Source: JBJEFI01 sp051873875
GTDB taxonomy: Bacteria > Bacillota > Bacilli > Bacillales > Bacillaceae_G
Assembly: GCA_051873875.1 (NCBI GenBank)
Contig: JBJEFI010000092.1
Span: 1 to 38,577, forward strand
Direction of reading: 5' to 3'
DNA: 38,577 nt
The notes under the pieces were generated by a model. That model worked only from the letters and a program-made list of their open reading frames with translations, had not been told where the DNA came from and searched no databases. A program made the position numbers and the translations under genes. Positions 24,608-32,182 of the stretch are shown here, one piece after another. Numbering within the stretch: position 1 is the first letter of the stretch; every line of letters starts with the position of its first letter.

Positions 24608-25801
24608 TTATTTATCTAATACTTTTTTAATGCGTTCGAATGCCCAGTCTAGTTCTTCGTAGGAAATGATTAATGGTGGGGCAATACGGATAACATTGTC
24701 ATGTGTTTCTTTGCATAATAATTTTTCTTCTTTTAATTGCTCACAATAAGGCCGCGCAGGTACAGCTAATTCAATACCGATAAATAATCCTTTCCCTCTA
24801 ATATCAATGATTTCAGGATTTTTTAATGTGCGCAATTTGTTAAGTAAATATTCACCTAATTCTAATGAACGAGAGACTAATTTTTCTTCTTTTAGTACTT
24901 GTAAAGAAGCGATTGAGACAGCGCAAGCTAGTGGATTACCACCAAAAGTCGATCCATGTGAACCTGGATTGAAGACTCCTAATATGTCTTTGTTTGCGGC
25001 TACACAAGAAATTGGCATTACGCCTCCCCCTAATGCTTTTCCTAAAATGTACATATCAGGTACCGCATCATCCCAATCTGCAGCAAATGTTTTACCTGTA
25101 CGACCTAATCCAGTTTGGATTTCGTCACAAATAAAAAGGACATTTTCTTGCCGACATAGCACTTCAGCTTCTTTTAAGAAACCGATAGGAGGGATGTTTA
25201 TCCCAGCTTCCCCTTGAATTGGTTCGATAATAAAGGCTGCTGTATTTGGAGTAATTGCTTCTTGTAATGCAAGAATATCTCCGTATGGAATAATCTTAAT
25301 ACCAGGGAGTAATGGACCAAATCCTTCTGTGTATTCTTCATTAGAAGACATAGAAACAGCACCCATTGTCCGGCCATGGAAATTATCTTCGCATACAATA
25401 ATTTCCGCACAATCTTTAGGAACACCTTTTACAAAATAAGCCCAACGGCGTGCTGCTTTGATAGCTGTTTCAACTGCCTCAGCACCCGTATTCATTGGTA
25501 AAACCATGTCTTTATTTGTTAATTTTGCAACCATTTCATACCAAGGACCTAATTGATCGTTATGAAATGCACGTGATGTCAAGGTTACTTTATCAGCTTG
25601 ATTTTTTAATGCTTGAATAATCTTAGGGTGTCGATGTCCTTGGTTTACAGCAGAATATGCACTAAGCATATCCATATAACGATTCCCTTCAGGGTCTTCT
25701 ACCCAAACGCCTTCCGCTTTAGAGATTACAATTGGAAGCGGATTGTAGTTATTTGCCCCAAAATGCTCTGTTAATTCAATTACTTCCTTCGTTTTCATCA
25801 T
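24608..25801 (-). CDS. rocD: Ornithine aminotransferase (ornithine--oxo-acid aminotransferase)
   Basis: PLP enzyme converting ornithine and 2-oxoglutarate to glutamate semialdehyde and glutamate in arginine/ornithine breakdown. 397 residues, class-III aminotransferase. Visible: MLSAYSAVNQGHRHPKI, NTGAEAVETAIKAARRW, cofactor-contacting FICDEIQTGLGRTGK, and the Schiff-base lysine (about K255) in ILGKALGGGVMPIS, then HGSTFGGNPLACAV. Two adjacent ATG codons begin the frame; GGGGG lies 5 bases before the first and 8 before the second, so the second (25798) is equally possible. Monocistronic with its own promoter. No other roc gene is nearby, so it may serve proline/glutamate balance rather than a full arginine operon. 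Confidence 0.95.
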   Translation of the reverse strand: MMKTKEVIELTEHFGANNYNPLPIVISKAEGVWVEDPEGNRYMDMLSAYSAVNQGHRHPKIIQALKNQADKVTLTSRAFHNDQLGPWYEMVAKLTNKDMVLPMNTGAEAVETAIKAARRWAYFVKGVPKDCAEIIVCEDNFHGRTMGAVSMSSNEEYTEGFGPLLPGIKIIPYGDILALQEAITPNTAAFIIEPIQGEAGINIPPIGFLKEAEVLCRQENVLFICDEIQTGLGRTGKTFAADWDDAVPDMYILGKALGGGVMPISCVAANKDILGVFNPGSHGSTFGGNPLACAVSIASLQVLKEEKLVSRSLELGEYLLNKLRTLKNPEIIDIRGKGLFIGIELAVPARPYCEQLKEEKLLCKETHDNVIRIAPPLIISYEELDWAFERIKKVLDK

Positions 25802-25834
25802 AAAAACCCCCTACCTTGATATACTTATAATTAC

Positions 25835-25864
25835 ATTATACAAGGAAAGAAGGTTCACTGTAAA
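25835..25864 (-). promoter_or_regulatory. Sigma-A promoter of rocD
   Basis: On the minus strand TTTACA (25864-25859), an 18-base spacer and a perfect TATAAT (25840-25835), about 35 bases before the start codon. Confidence 0.65.
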
Positions 25865-25981
25865 AAGGAAGGGTGCAAATAGTCATTCTTTATTTATCTT
25901 CCTTCAAAACGTTGGAAAATCTAATGAAATTGAAGGGGAAATTATTGAACTAACAAGTAATAAAATGTTACTGATAAGATA

Positions 25982-26533
25982 TTAGGTAAATAATTTCATT
26001 CCATTTGTTTGTGTTAATTCAAAGCGATTGCTTGAAATGTCTGGATTTCGAACGTAATAATGATGAACACTACAAACGAAATCTTGATTATCAAAAAGCA
26101 TAATATTAACACCTTCGCACCAATCTTTTTGCCAAAATTCTAATGAATTGTGGCAAAAGAAACAATCAAAAATCGAGTAATCTCCTTGCTTTAATAGCTG
26201 GATAAAATCAATGAAAGCTTGGTCATCTAATTGTTGTAATAATTGTTCGTACATATGGTTAAGTCGTTTGCGGAAACGAACCATTGTTTGATGTGGTATA
26301 AATAAATTATTGTTAAGAAAAAAACTCTTTTCTTCTATTAAAATGAAACCGTGTTGCCAGTTGCCATTTATAAAAAATTCAATCTGGTTATTATTTATTT
26401 CTTCAAAGAATAAAAAAGCTTCATCATCTTCTTCATCGAAAAAAATCCACTCTTCATTTATATATTCAATAGTCCCATATGTATAGGCGCGTGGCTGTTG
26501 TTCAATTAAATATTCTCTATCTATGATTTGCAT
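25982..26533 (-). CDS. yisN: YisN-like protein of unknown function (DUF2777-type)
   Basis: 183 residues, acidic and aromatic-rich, no signal peptide or membrane span. Visible pieces: MQIIDREYLIEQQPRAYTYG, an acidic strand region (WIFFDEEDDEAFLFFEE), a helical middle (MVRFRKRLNHMYEQLLQQLDD), and a Cys-containing part (DCFFCHNS, later DWCEG and DFVCSVHHYYVR) that could bind metal. I recognise it as the conserved Bacillus family found beside asnO; no function is known. The frame extends to 26608, but ATG 26533 has a GGAGG ribosome site 7 bases upstream. It is divergent from the asparagine synthetase. Confidence 0.72.
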   Translation of the reverse strand: MQIIDREYLIEQQPRAYTYGTIEYINEEWIFFDEEDDEAFLFFEEINNNQIEFFINGNWQHGFILIEEKSFFLNNNLFIPHQTMVRFRKRLNHMYEQLLQQLDDQAFIDFIQLLKQGDYSIFDCFFCHNSLEFWQKDWCEGVNIMLFDNQDFVCSVHHYYVRNPDISSNRFELTQTNGMKLFT

Positions 26534-26598
26534 GCTATTTTCCTCCGTTTTTTCGTTAATTAGCAGATTAAAGTCGTTCTTCTTTCCTAATTGACAGT

Positions 26599-26620
26599 TA
26601 TCTTCCACTATTGGAAGATA
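26599..26620. promoter_or_regulatory. Inverted repeat in the yisN-asnO divergent region
   Basis: TATCTTCCA (26599-26607) and TGGAAGATA (26612-26620) are perfect arms around CTAT, 8 bases past a TTGACA (26591-26596). It lacks a T run in either direction, so an operator is more likely than a terminator. The binder is unknown. Confidence 0.4.
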
Positions 26621-26750
26621 TTCGCTTTATATACTTATGTAGTATGTACAAAAGACTCTCACTTTCATACATGTTAGTAAAAAAGGAATTATGCACCTAT
26701 GTTGTCTGTTGGGCATATACATAAAAATAACTTTTAAGGAGTGGTGTTGA

Positions 26751-28592
26751 ATGTGTGGATTTGTAGGTTGGGTAGCATTTGATAAACATATAAATAAGGA
26801 AAGAAATATAATTACCCAAATGACTGAAACATTAGCAAAAAGAGGTCCAGACGATACAAATATATGGGGAAATGAGCATGTGTTATTTGGTCATAAGCGG
26901 TTAGCGGTTGTAGATCCTATCGGTGGAAAGCAACCAATGACGAGAAAAAAAGGGGAGTATTTCTTTACGATTGCCTATAATGGAGAACTATATAATTCAG
27001 ATGATATTCGAGATGAGTTAGTTAAAAGAGGGTATACATTTGAATCTCATTCTGACACAGAAGTATTGTTGAATGCTTATATTGAATGGCGTGAGGATTG
27101 TGTTGATTATTTAAATGGAATTTTTGCTTTCTCTGTCTATGATTCTCAGCGTGATCACGTGTATATAGCGCGTGATCGCTTAGGGGTAAAACCGTTGTTT
27201 TATGCAGAAAAGAACGGTTTATTATTCGGTTCGGAAGTAAAGGCCATCTTAAAACATCCGACTATAAAAGCAGAGGTTGCATCAGATGGATTAGCAGAGC
27301 TTTTTAGTTTGGGACCTTCCCGAACACCAGGACATGGCATTTTTGCTGGAATTAAGGAACTGCGAGCAGGACACGCGTTAACATTTTCAAGAAATGGATT
27401 AAAGATATGGCGGTATTGGAATGTAGAAAGTAAGGTGCATACAGACTCAATTGATGAGACGATTGAGCAATTACGTTTTCTTGTTAATGATGCAGTTACT
27501 CGGCAATTAGTATCAGATGTACCTGTTTGTACATTCTTATCTGGAGGATTAGATTCAAGTACAATTACAGCAATTGCTGCTAAAGCATTTGAACGAGAAG
27601 GGAAGGGGACACTTCATACGTATTCCATTGATTATGAGGATAATAGTAAGTATTTTAAAGAAAGCCTCTTTCAACCAAATAGCGATGCACCATGGATTCA
27701 ATTAATGACAGAAACATTTGGTACGAATCACCATACATGTGTTATTACGAACGAAATGTTAGCAGATTATTTAGAAGAAGCAACCATTCTTCGGGACTTA
27801 CCAGGAATGGCAGATGTAGATTCATCTTTATTGTGGTTTTGTAAGGAAATAAGAAAAGACTTTGTTGTTGGTTTATCTGGAGAATGTGCAGATGAAATAT
27901 TTGGGGGATATCCGTGGTTTCATAAAGAAGATGTTATTTTAGACCGAAGTTTTCCGTGGATGCGTTCAATTGATGCAAGGGAGCAATTATTAAATGAACA
28001 TTGGCGTGAAAAATTGCAATTAAAGACATATATGGCAGAACGATATGAAGAAACGGTAAAAGAATGTCCGAAGCTTGAAGGAGAAAGTATCATAGATGCG
28101 AGAAGGAGAGATTTATTTTATATAAATATGCAGTGGTTTATGGCTCAATTATTAGATAGAAAAGATAGAATGAGTATGGGAGCTAGTTTAGAAGTACGTG
28201 TTCCATTTGCAGATCATCGAATTGTGGAATATGCCTGGAACATTCCTTGGGAGATGAAAATGTACGGAAACCGTGAAAAAGGGTTATTACGAAAAGCATT
28301 AGAAGGAACATTACCAGAGGAAATTTTATATCGTAAAAAAAGCCCATATCCAAAAACGCATCATCCACGTTATACGGAACTGGTAACGAATTGGTTAAAG
28401 AAGCGGTTGGAAAATAAAGATTCCATCTTATATGAATTTTTTAATCGTAACCAACTGTTAGAGTTAATTGAATCAAGAGGAAGTAGCTTTACCGTTCCTT
28501 GGTATGGACAATTAATGACAGGACCACAACTTCTTGCTTATTTAGGGCAAATGGATGTATGGTTTGAACATAATCGAATTGGGATAAAGTGA
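26751..28592 (+). CDS. asnO: Asparagine synthase (glutamine-hydrolysing), AsnO-like
   Basis: Makes asparagine from aspartate, glutamine and ATP; 613 residues, matching B. subtilis AsnO (about 614). The N-terminal class-II glutaminase begins with catalytic Cys2 (MCGFVGWV), followed by RGPDDTNIW and YNGELYNSDDIR. The synthetase domain has the PP-loop FLSGGLDSS (SGGLDSS about 264-270), GLSGECADEIFGGYPW and RKDRMSMGASLEVRVPF. AAGGAG lies 8 bases upstream. The symbol follows the yisN-asnO gene order; in B. subtilis asnO serves sporulation, but I could not find a convincing sigma-E promoter here. A 126-bp inverted-repeat-bounded stretch starts at the base after its stop. Confidence 0.93.
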   Translation: MCGFVGWVAFDKHINKERNIITQMTETLAKRGPDDTNIWGNEHVLFGHKRLAVVDPIGGKQPMTRKKGEYFFTIAYNGELYNSDDIRDELVKRGYTFESHSDTEVLLNAYIEWREDCVDYLNGIFAFSVYDSQRDHVYIARDRLGVKPLFYAEKNGLLFGSEVKAILKHPTIKAEVASDGLAELFSLGPSRTPGHGIFAGIKELRAGHALTFSRNGLKIWRYWNVESKVHTDSIDETIEQLRFLVNDAVTRQLVSDVPVCTFLSGGLDSSTITAIAAKAFEREGKGTLHTYSIDYEDNSKYFKESLFQPNSDAPWIQLMTETFGTNHHTCVITNEMLADYLEEATILRDLPGMADVDSSLLWFCKEIRKDFVVGLSGECADEIFGGYPWFHKEDVILDRSFPWMRSIDAREQLLNEHWREKLQLKTYMAERYEETVKECPKLEGESIIDARRRDLFYINMQWFMAQLLDRKDRMSMGASLEVRVPFADHRIVEYAWNIPWEMKMYGNREKGLLRKALEGTLPEEILYRKKSPYPKTHHPRYTELVTNWLKKRLENKDSILYEFFNRNQLLELIESRGSSFTVPWYGQLMTGPQLLAYLGQMDVWFEHNRIGIK

Positions 28593-28718
28593 AACTGCCA
28601 CTAGTGGAGAATTTTTTCATCTTTACTGGTGGCTAGTGGAACCAATCGGGTCCTTACTGACACTTATTTGTTATGTACTGTTTTGGTTTTATAAAATTTA
28701 AAAGTATTAGTGGCAGTT
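28593..28718. repeat. 126-bp element with perfect 11-bp terminal inverted repeats
   Basis: AACTGCCACTA (28593-28603) and TAGTGGCAGTT (28708-28718) are perfect inverted ends. Inside, CCACTAGTGG (28598-28607) is itself a palindrome, and CTAGTGGA occurs at 28601 and again at 28633. The left arm can therefore pair with itself, with 28633-28639, or with the right end. It lies immediately after the asnO stop and before its terminator, with no open frame or flanking target duplication. It could be a small mobile repeat or a structured 3' RNA. This and the next two sites account for the gene-free stretch 28593-28916. Confidence 0.65.
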
Positions 28719-28743
28719 AGGACGGAATAAAGGCAAAAGAAGG

Positions 28744-28773
28744 GGTTCCAAAGCATGCTTTGGAACCTTTTTT
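28744..28773 (+). terminator. Terminator after asnO and the inverted-repeat element
   Basis: A 24-base perfect palindrome, GGTTCCAAAG-CATG-CTTTGGAACC (28744-28767), followed by six T. It lies about 150 bases after the asnO stop, so the 126-bp element should be transcribed as 3' UTR. Confidence 0.92.
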
Positions 28774-28796
28774 GATAAGATAATAGGAGTTTATTC

Positions 28797-28823
28797 TTTT
28801 AGAGAATCCCCCGATCTCTAAAA
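28797..28823. repeat. Hairpin between asnO and glnB
   Basis: TTTTAGAGA (28797-28805) and TCTCTAAAA (28815-28823) with loop ATCCCCCGA. It lacks a good U run on either strand. It may serve as a 3' structure for the convergent glnB transcript, for which I find no better terminator. Confidence 0.4.
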
Positions 28824-28916
28824 AATAAAGGATTGGTGTAGAATTTTTCGGAGATTTTTAACTATCTTATTCATGTTGTTACGAAAGGTAGATAGAACTG
28901 CTTACGGTTTTTCTAG

Positions 28917-29279
28917 TTAATAATTATTCTGCAATGCATCACGCCCTTCCTCGTTTGTGCGAATTTTATAGACGTTGTGTATTTGGGAAACAAAAATTTT
29001 CCCATCCCCAGGTTTTCCTGTATATAGTACTTTTTTAGCTGTTTCAACAACTTTTTCATAAGGAACGTCGCACACAACTGTTTCTATTTTTATTCGTTCA
29101 TGAAGATCAGAATCTTTTTTTACATTTCGATATACTTGTGTAATTCCTTTTGATAATCCGCACCCGTGTACGTTATAAACAGTGAGACCTTGTACGCCAA
29201 TTTTGGCTAGTTCTTGCTTTAATTCTTCAAATTTTGTAGGACGAGTAATAATTTCGACCTTATAAAATGTATGACTCAT
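28917..29279 (-). CDS. glnK: PII-family nitrogen regulator (GlnK/NrgB type)
   Basis: Small trimeric sensor of 2-oxoglutarate/ATP/ADP that docks on AmtB and, in Bacillus, also contacts TnrA; 120 residues. The T-loop (GCGLSKGITQVYRNVKKDSD) has Tyr in the V-Y-R triplet, but the position of E. coli Tyr51 is Lys, so uridylylation is not expected. The nucleotide-binding KIETVVCDVP and the C-terminal GKPGDGKIFV are present. It lies 15 bases after amtB on the same strand (nrgAB order). Confidence 0.93.
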   Translation of the reverse strand: MSHTFYKVEIITRPTKFEELKQELAKIGVQGLTVYNVHGCGLSKGITQVYRNVKKDSDLHERIKIETVVCDVPYEKVVETAKKVLYTGKPGDGKIFVSQIHNVYKIRTNEEGRDALQNNY

Positions 29280-29294
29280 AATAATTCCTCCTTC

Positions 29295-30521
29295 TTAGCC
29301 GACTGTATCGTGATACGCTTGTTCACCGTGTAAAGATAAGTCTAAGCCTACGCTTTCTTCTTCTTCCTCTACTCGCACTTTTGTTACAAGGCTTATTAAT
29401 TTAATAATGATAAAAGTAGCTATTGCCGCAAAGGCGTAAGTAGCAACAATTGCGATAAGTTGTTTCCATAAAAGTGAGATATCTCCGTAAAATAATCCGT
29501 TTGCTCCCCCTTCATTTACAGATACAGTGGCAAATAATCCTGTGGCAATTCCTCCCCATGTACCACCAATACCATGAACCCCAAAGGCATCTAATGCATC
29601 ATCGTAACGAAGTTTTGCTTTTAAATAATAGACAGCTAGGAAACAAATAATTCCACCAATTAATCCGATAAAAACAGAACTTAATGGAGTGACGAATCCG
29701 CATGCAGGTGTGATGGATACTAAACCAGCAACGGCACCAGTGGCTGCTCCAAGTACAGTTGGTTTTTTTGTGATAATCCATTCACAGGCAACCCAAGCGA
29801 TAGCCGCAACGGCTGTAGCTGTATTAGTTGTAACGAAGGCATTCATGGCCACTTCATTCATGGAAAGAGCAGAGCCGACATTAAATCCAAACCAACCGAA
29901 CCAGAGTAATCCAGCTCCTAAAACTGTAAATGGAAGGTGGTGTGGTGTAGATGACTGGGCATCTTTTCGTTTTCCTAAATAAATAGCAAGTACTAAACCA
30001 GATACACCGGAAGAAATATGAACAACGTTCCCTCCAGCAAAATCTAGTGCTCCCATTTCCATAATCCAACCGCCGCCCCAAACCCAGTGGGCAAGTGGGT
30101 CATAAACGAATGTACTCCAAAGAATAATGAATAAAATAAAAGCTGAAAAACGCATTCGTTCTGCAAAGGCCCCAGAGATAAGTGCAACTGTTAGTGCCGC
30201 AAACATTAATTGAAACATCATAAATAAGTTATGCGGAATTTCAAATCCTTCATTTGGTGTAAAACCGACATTTTTTAATCCAAGAAAATCTAAGTTACCA
30301 ATGAATCCTTTTATATCCCCACCAAAAGAGAGGGTATAGCCGATAAGTACCCATTGAATGGATACAACAGCAATGGCAGCGTAACTATGCATCGTTGTGC
30401 TTAATACATTTTTACTTTTTACAAGACCTCCATAAAAAAGTGCTACTGCTGGGGTCATTAACATGACTAGTGCAGTACAAATAAATACAAATACAGAATC
30501 AGTGCTATTAATAGCAGGCAT
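29295..30521 (-). CDS. amtB: Ammonium transporter AmtB/NrgA
   Basis: Trimeric ammonium channel, 408 residues, about 11 membrane helices. Both pore histidines are visible: first in GGNVVHISSG, second in FGVHGIGGTWGG. Also present are ALFYGGLVKSKNVLS, the pore-region VWGGGWI and the WFGWFGFNVGSAL signature. The cytoplasmic C-tail carries an acidic VRVEEEEESVGLD and ends G-E-Q-A-Y-H-D-T-V-G. It is the first gene of amtB-glnK, with AAGGGGG upstream and a TnrA box further up, so induction under nitrogen limitation is expected. Confidence 0.96.
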   Translation of the reverse strand: MPAINSTDSVFVFICTALVMLMTPAVALFYGGLVKSKNVLSTTMHSYAAIAVVSIQWVLIGYTLSFGGDIKGFIGNLDFLGLKNVGFTPNEGFEIPHNLFMMFQLMFAALTVALISGAFAERMRFSAFILFIILWSTFVYDPLAHWVWGGGWIMEMGALDFAGGNVVHISSGVSGLVLAIYLGKRKDAQSSTPHHLPFTVLGAGLLWFGWFGFNVGSALSMNEVAMNAFVTTNTATAVAAIAWVACEWIITKKPTVLGAATGAVAGLVSITPACGFVTPLSSVFIGLIGGIICFLAVYYLKAKLRYDDALDAFGVHGIGGTWGGIATGLFATVSVNEGGANGLFYGDISLLWKQLIAIVATYAFAAIATFIIIKLISLVTKVRVEEEEESVGLDLSLHGEQAYHDTVG

Positions 30522-30566
30522 ATCCTTTTCCCCCTTAACATTATGTTAGTTTTTGTTACGTTAAAT

Positions 30567-30583
30567 GTTAGATTTTCTAACAT
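30567..30583 (-). promoter_or_regulatory. TnrA box upstream of amtB-glnK
   Basis: TGTTAGATTTTCTAACA fits the TnrA site TGTNAN7TNACA exactly. Its centre is about 54 bases before the amtB start codon. On the minus strand a CATAAT (30546-30541) could be the -10. The same operon (nrgAB) is the best-known TnrA target in B. subtilis. Confidence 0.82.
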
Positions 30584-30685
30584 GATATTTTATATTCGCA
30601 GAAGAGGTTCCATATTCCTTCTTTTTTTATAAAAAATTTTAAAAAATTTTCAGAAAACTTTTGAAGCGCTTTCAGTAAAAAGATT

Positions 30686-30714
30686 AAAAAGCTACCCTAT
30701 TTGGGTAGCTTTTA
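30686..30714 (-). terminator. Terminator of the MATE gene
   Basis: AAAAGCTACCC (30687-30697) and GGGTAGCTTTT (30703-30713). On the minus strand the stem runs into a U run, about 40 bases past the MATE stop. A LacI/cre-like TTGAAGCGCTTTCA lies next to it at 30662-30675. Confidence 0.82.
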
Positions 30715-30754
30715 AAATAAGAGGGGGGAATGCTGTTACAATTCAATAGGGGGA

Positions 30755-32095
30755 TTAAGCAACAATTAAAGATTTTTTCACCCATGCTTTTGATTTCCAG
30801 CGTTGTAGCATTAAAAGACCTCTCAACCATTCATCAGCTATCATACCAATCCAAACGCCAACTAATCCCAATTCTAATATAATTCCAAAGAAATAAGAAA
30901 GGGAGACAGACACACCCCACATAGAAATGATTCCAACAATAACAGGGAATTTGACATCGCCAGCAGCACGTAAAGATCCGATAATAACTAAGTTAAAAGC
31001 TCTACCAGGTTCAAGGATAATTGTCATGAAAAGAAGGATTTTCCCTGTTTTTATAATTTCTTCGTTATCGGTAAAAATTCGGAATAACGGTTCACTAATA
31101 AACGCGAAAATAATTGCAGTTACAAAGGATACAGCGATGGCGATTTTTAAATTTTTTAAACATGTATGATAAGCATCATCGCTTTTCTTTGCACCAACTA
31201 AATGACCGATAATAATTTGTTGTCCTTGACTAATCGCTAAACTAAATAAATAGATAAACATCATAATATTTAACGCGTATACTCTAGTTGTTAATGCTTG
31301 TGTGCCAATAAGAGCAATGAAAGATGTTACAACAATTTGAGATGCATTGTATGATAAATTTTCTCCAGCGGCTGGAACGCCTAGGTTTAATAAACTTTTT
31401 AAATGATAAAATGGAAGGTGAGAAAGAGATAATCCTTTAAATGGGTTTCCAATTCTTTTAAATAAAATATAAAAACCGATTGCTAATGCAACAATTCTAC
31501 TAATCGTTGTTGACCAAGCAACCCCAGCAACGCCTAGTACTGGTAAACCGAATGGTCCAAAAATAACTAGGAAATTCCCGATAATGTTTAAAACGTTCAT
31601 AGTTACGGTTACAAATAACATGTCTTTTGTATAGCCATGACTTCTTAGTACAGCCCCGATTGTCATTAATACAGATTGAACAGCAGTAAAACTACCAACT
31701 ATTTTTAAGAAAGTACTTGCTTCTCCGAATAGCTCCGAAGGCAATCCCATTGCGGATAAGACTGGTTTTGTTAATAGAAGTAATACGATTCCTAAAATGA
31801 ATCCAAATACTAGGTTTGTTAAAAGGGAAATAACGATTACTTCGTTTGTTTTTTTGTGTTCTCTGGCACCTAAATATTGAGCGATTAAAATAGCAGCACC
31901 AGTCGTAATAAAACCAAACATAACAACGATAATTCCTAATACTTGGTTCGAAACACCAACGGCTGCAACAGCGTTATCGGAATATTGACTAAGCATTAAT
32001 GTATCAATATTTCCCATAATCATAAATAAAAATAGTTCAATAAAAATAGGCCATGTTAAATGCATAAGAGAGAGTTTTTTTGTTATCGGTTTCAT
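30755..32095 (-). CDS. MATE-family efflux transporter
   Basis: Na+ or H+ coupled multidrug/metabolite exporter of the MATE family, 446 residues, about 12 membrane helices in two homologous halves. Typical features: an N-terminal helix with LTWPIFIELFLFMIMGNIDTLMLSQ, then AVAAVGVSNQV, and the second-half start LLNLGVPAAGENLSYNASQIV. The frame extends to 32113, but ATG 32095 has GGAG (32103-32106) 7 bases upstream. The substrate cannot be inferred. It sits between ammonium transport and maltodextrin genes with its own terminator. Confidence 0.9.
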   Translation of the reverse strand: MKPITKKLSLMHLTWPIFIELFLFMIMGNIDTLMLSQYSDNAVAAVGVSNQVLGIIVVMFGFITTGAAILIAQYLGAREHKKTNEVIVISLLTNLVFGFILGIVLLLLTKPVLSAMGLPSELFGEASTFLKIVGSFTAVQSVLMTIGAVLRSHGYTKDMLFVTVTMNVLNIIGNFLVIFGPFGLPVLGVAGVAWSTTISRIVALAIGFYILFKRIGNPFKGLSLSHLPFYHLKSLLNLGVPAAGENLSYNASQIVVTSFIALIGTQALTTRVYALNIMMFIYLFSLAISQGQQIIIGHLVGAKKSDDAYHTCLKNLKIAIAVSFVTAIIFAFISEPLFRIFTDNEEIIKTGKILLFMTIILEPGRAFNLVIIGSLRAAGDVKFPVIVGIISMWGVSVSLSYFFGIILELGLVGVWIGMIADEWLRGLLMLQRWKSKAWVKKSLIVA

Positions 32096-32136
32096 AATGA
32101 GACTCCTTTTCATCTAATTTTGCTACGTATACGTAC

Positions 32137-32168
32137 AAAAAAAGAGACTGTCCAACGGGGACAGCCTC
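32137..32168 (-). terminator. Terminator of the neopullulanase gene
   Basis: On the minus strand a 10-bp stem with one mismatch (GAGGCTGTCC with GGACAGTCTC) and short loop runs into seven T, starting about 15 bases past the stop. Confidence 0.88.
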
Positions 32169-32182
32169 CACAAAAATTCCTT

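Noticed and set aside
26640..26740. Sigma-E promoter for asnO
   Set aside because: CATACATG and CATATACAT resemble the -10, but no -35 element lies at a suitable distance, so no call was made.
29689..29982. 97-codon plus-strand frame opposite amtB
   Set aside because: Antisense shadow of the transporter; Ala/Thr-rich translation is explained by the helices on the other strand.
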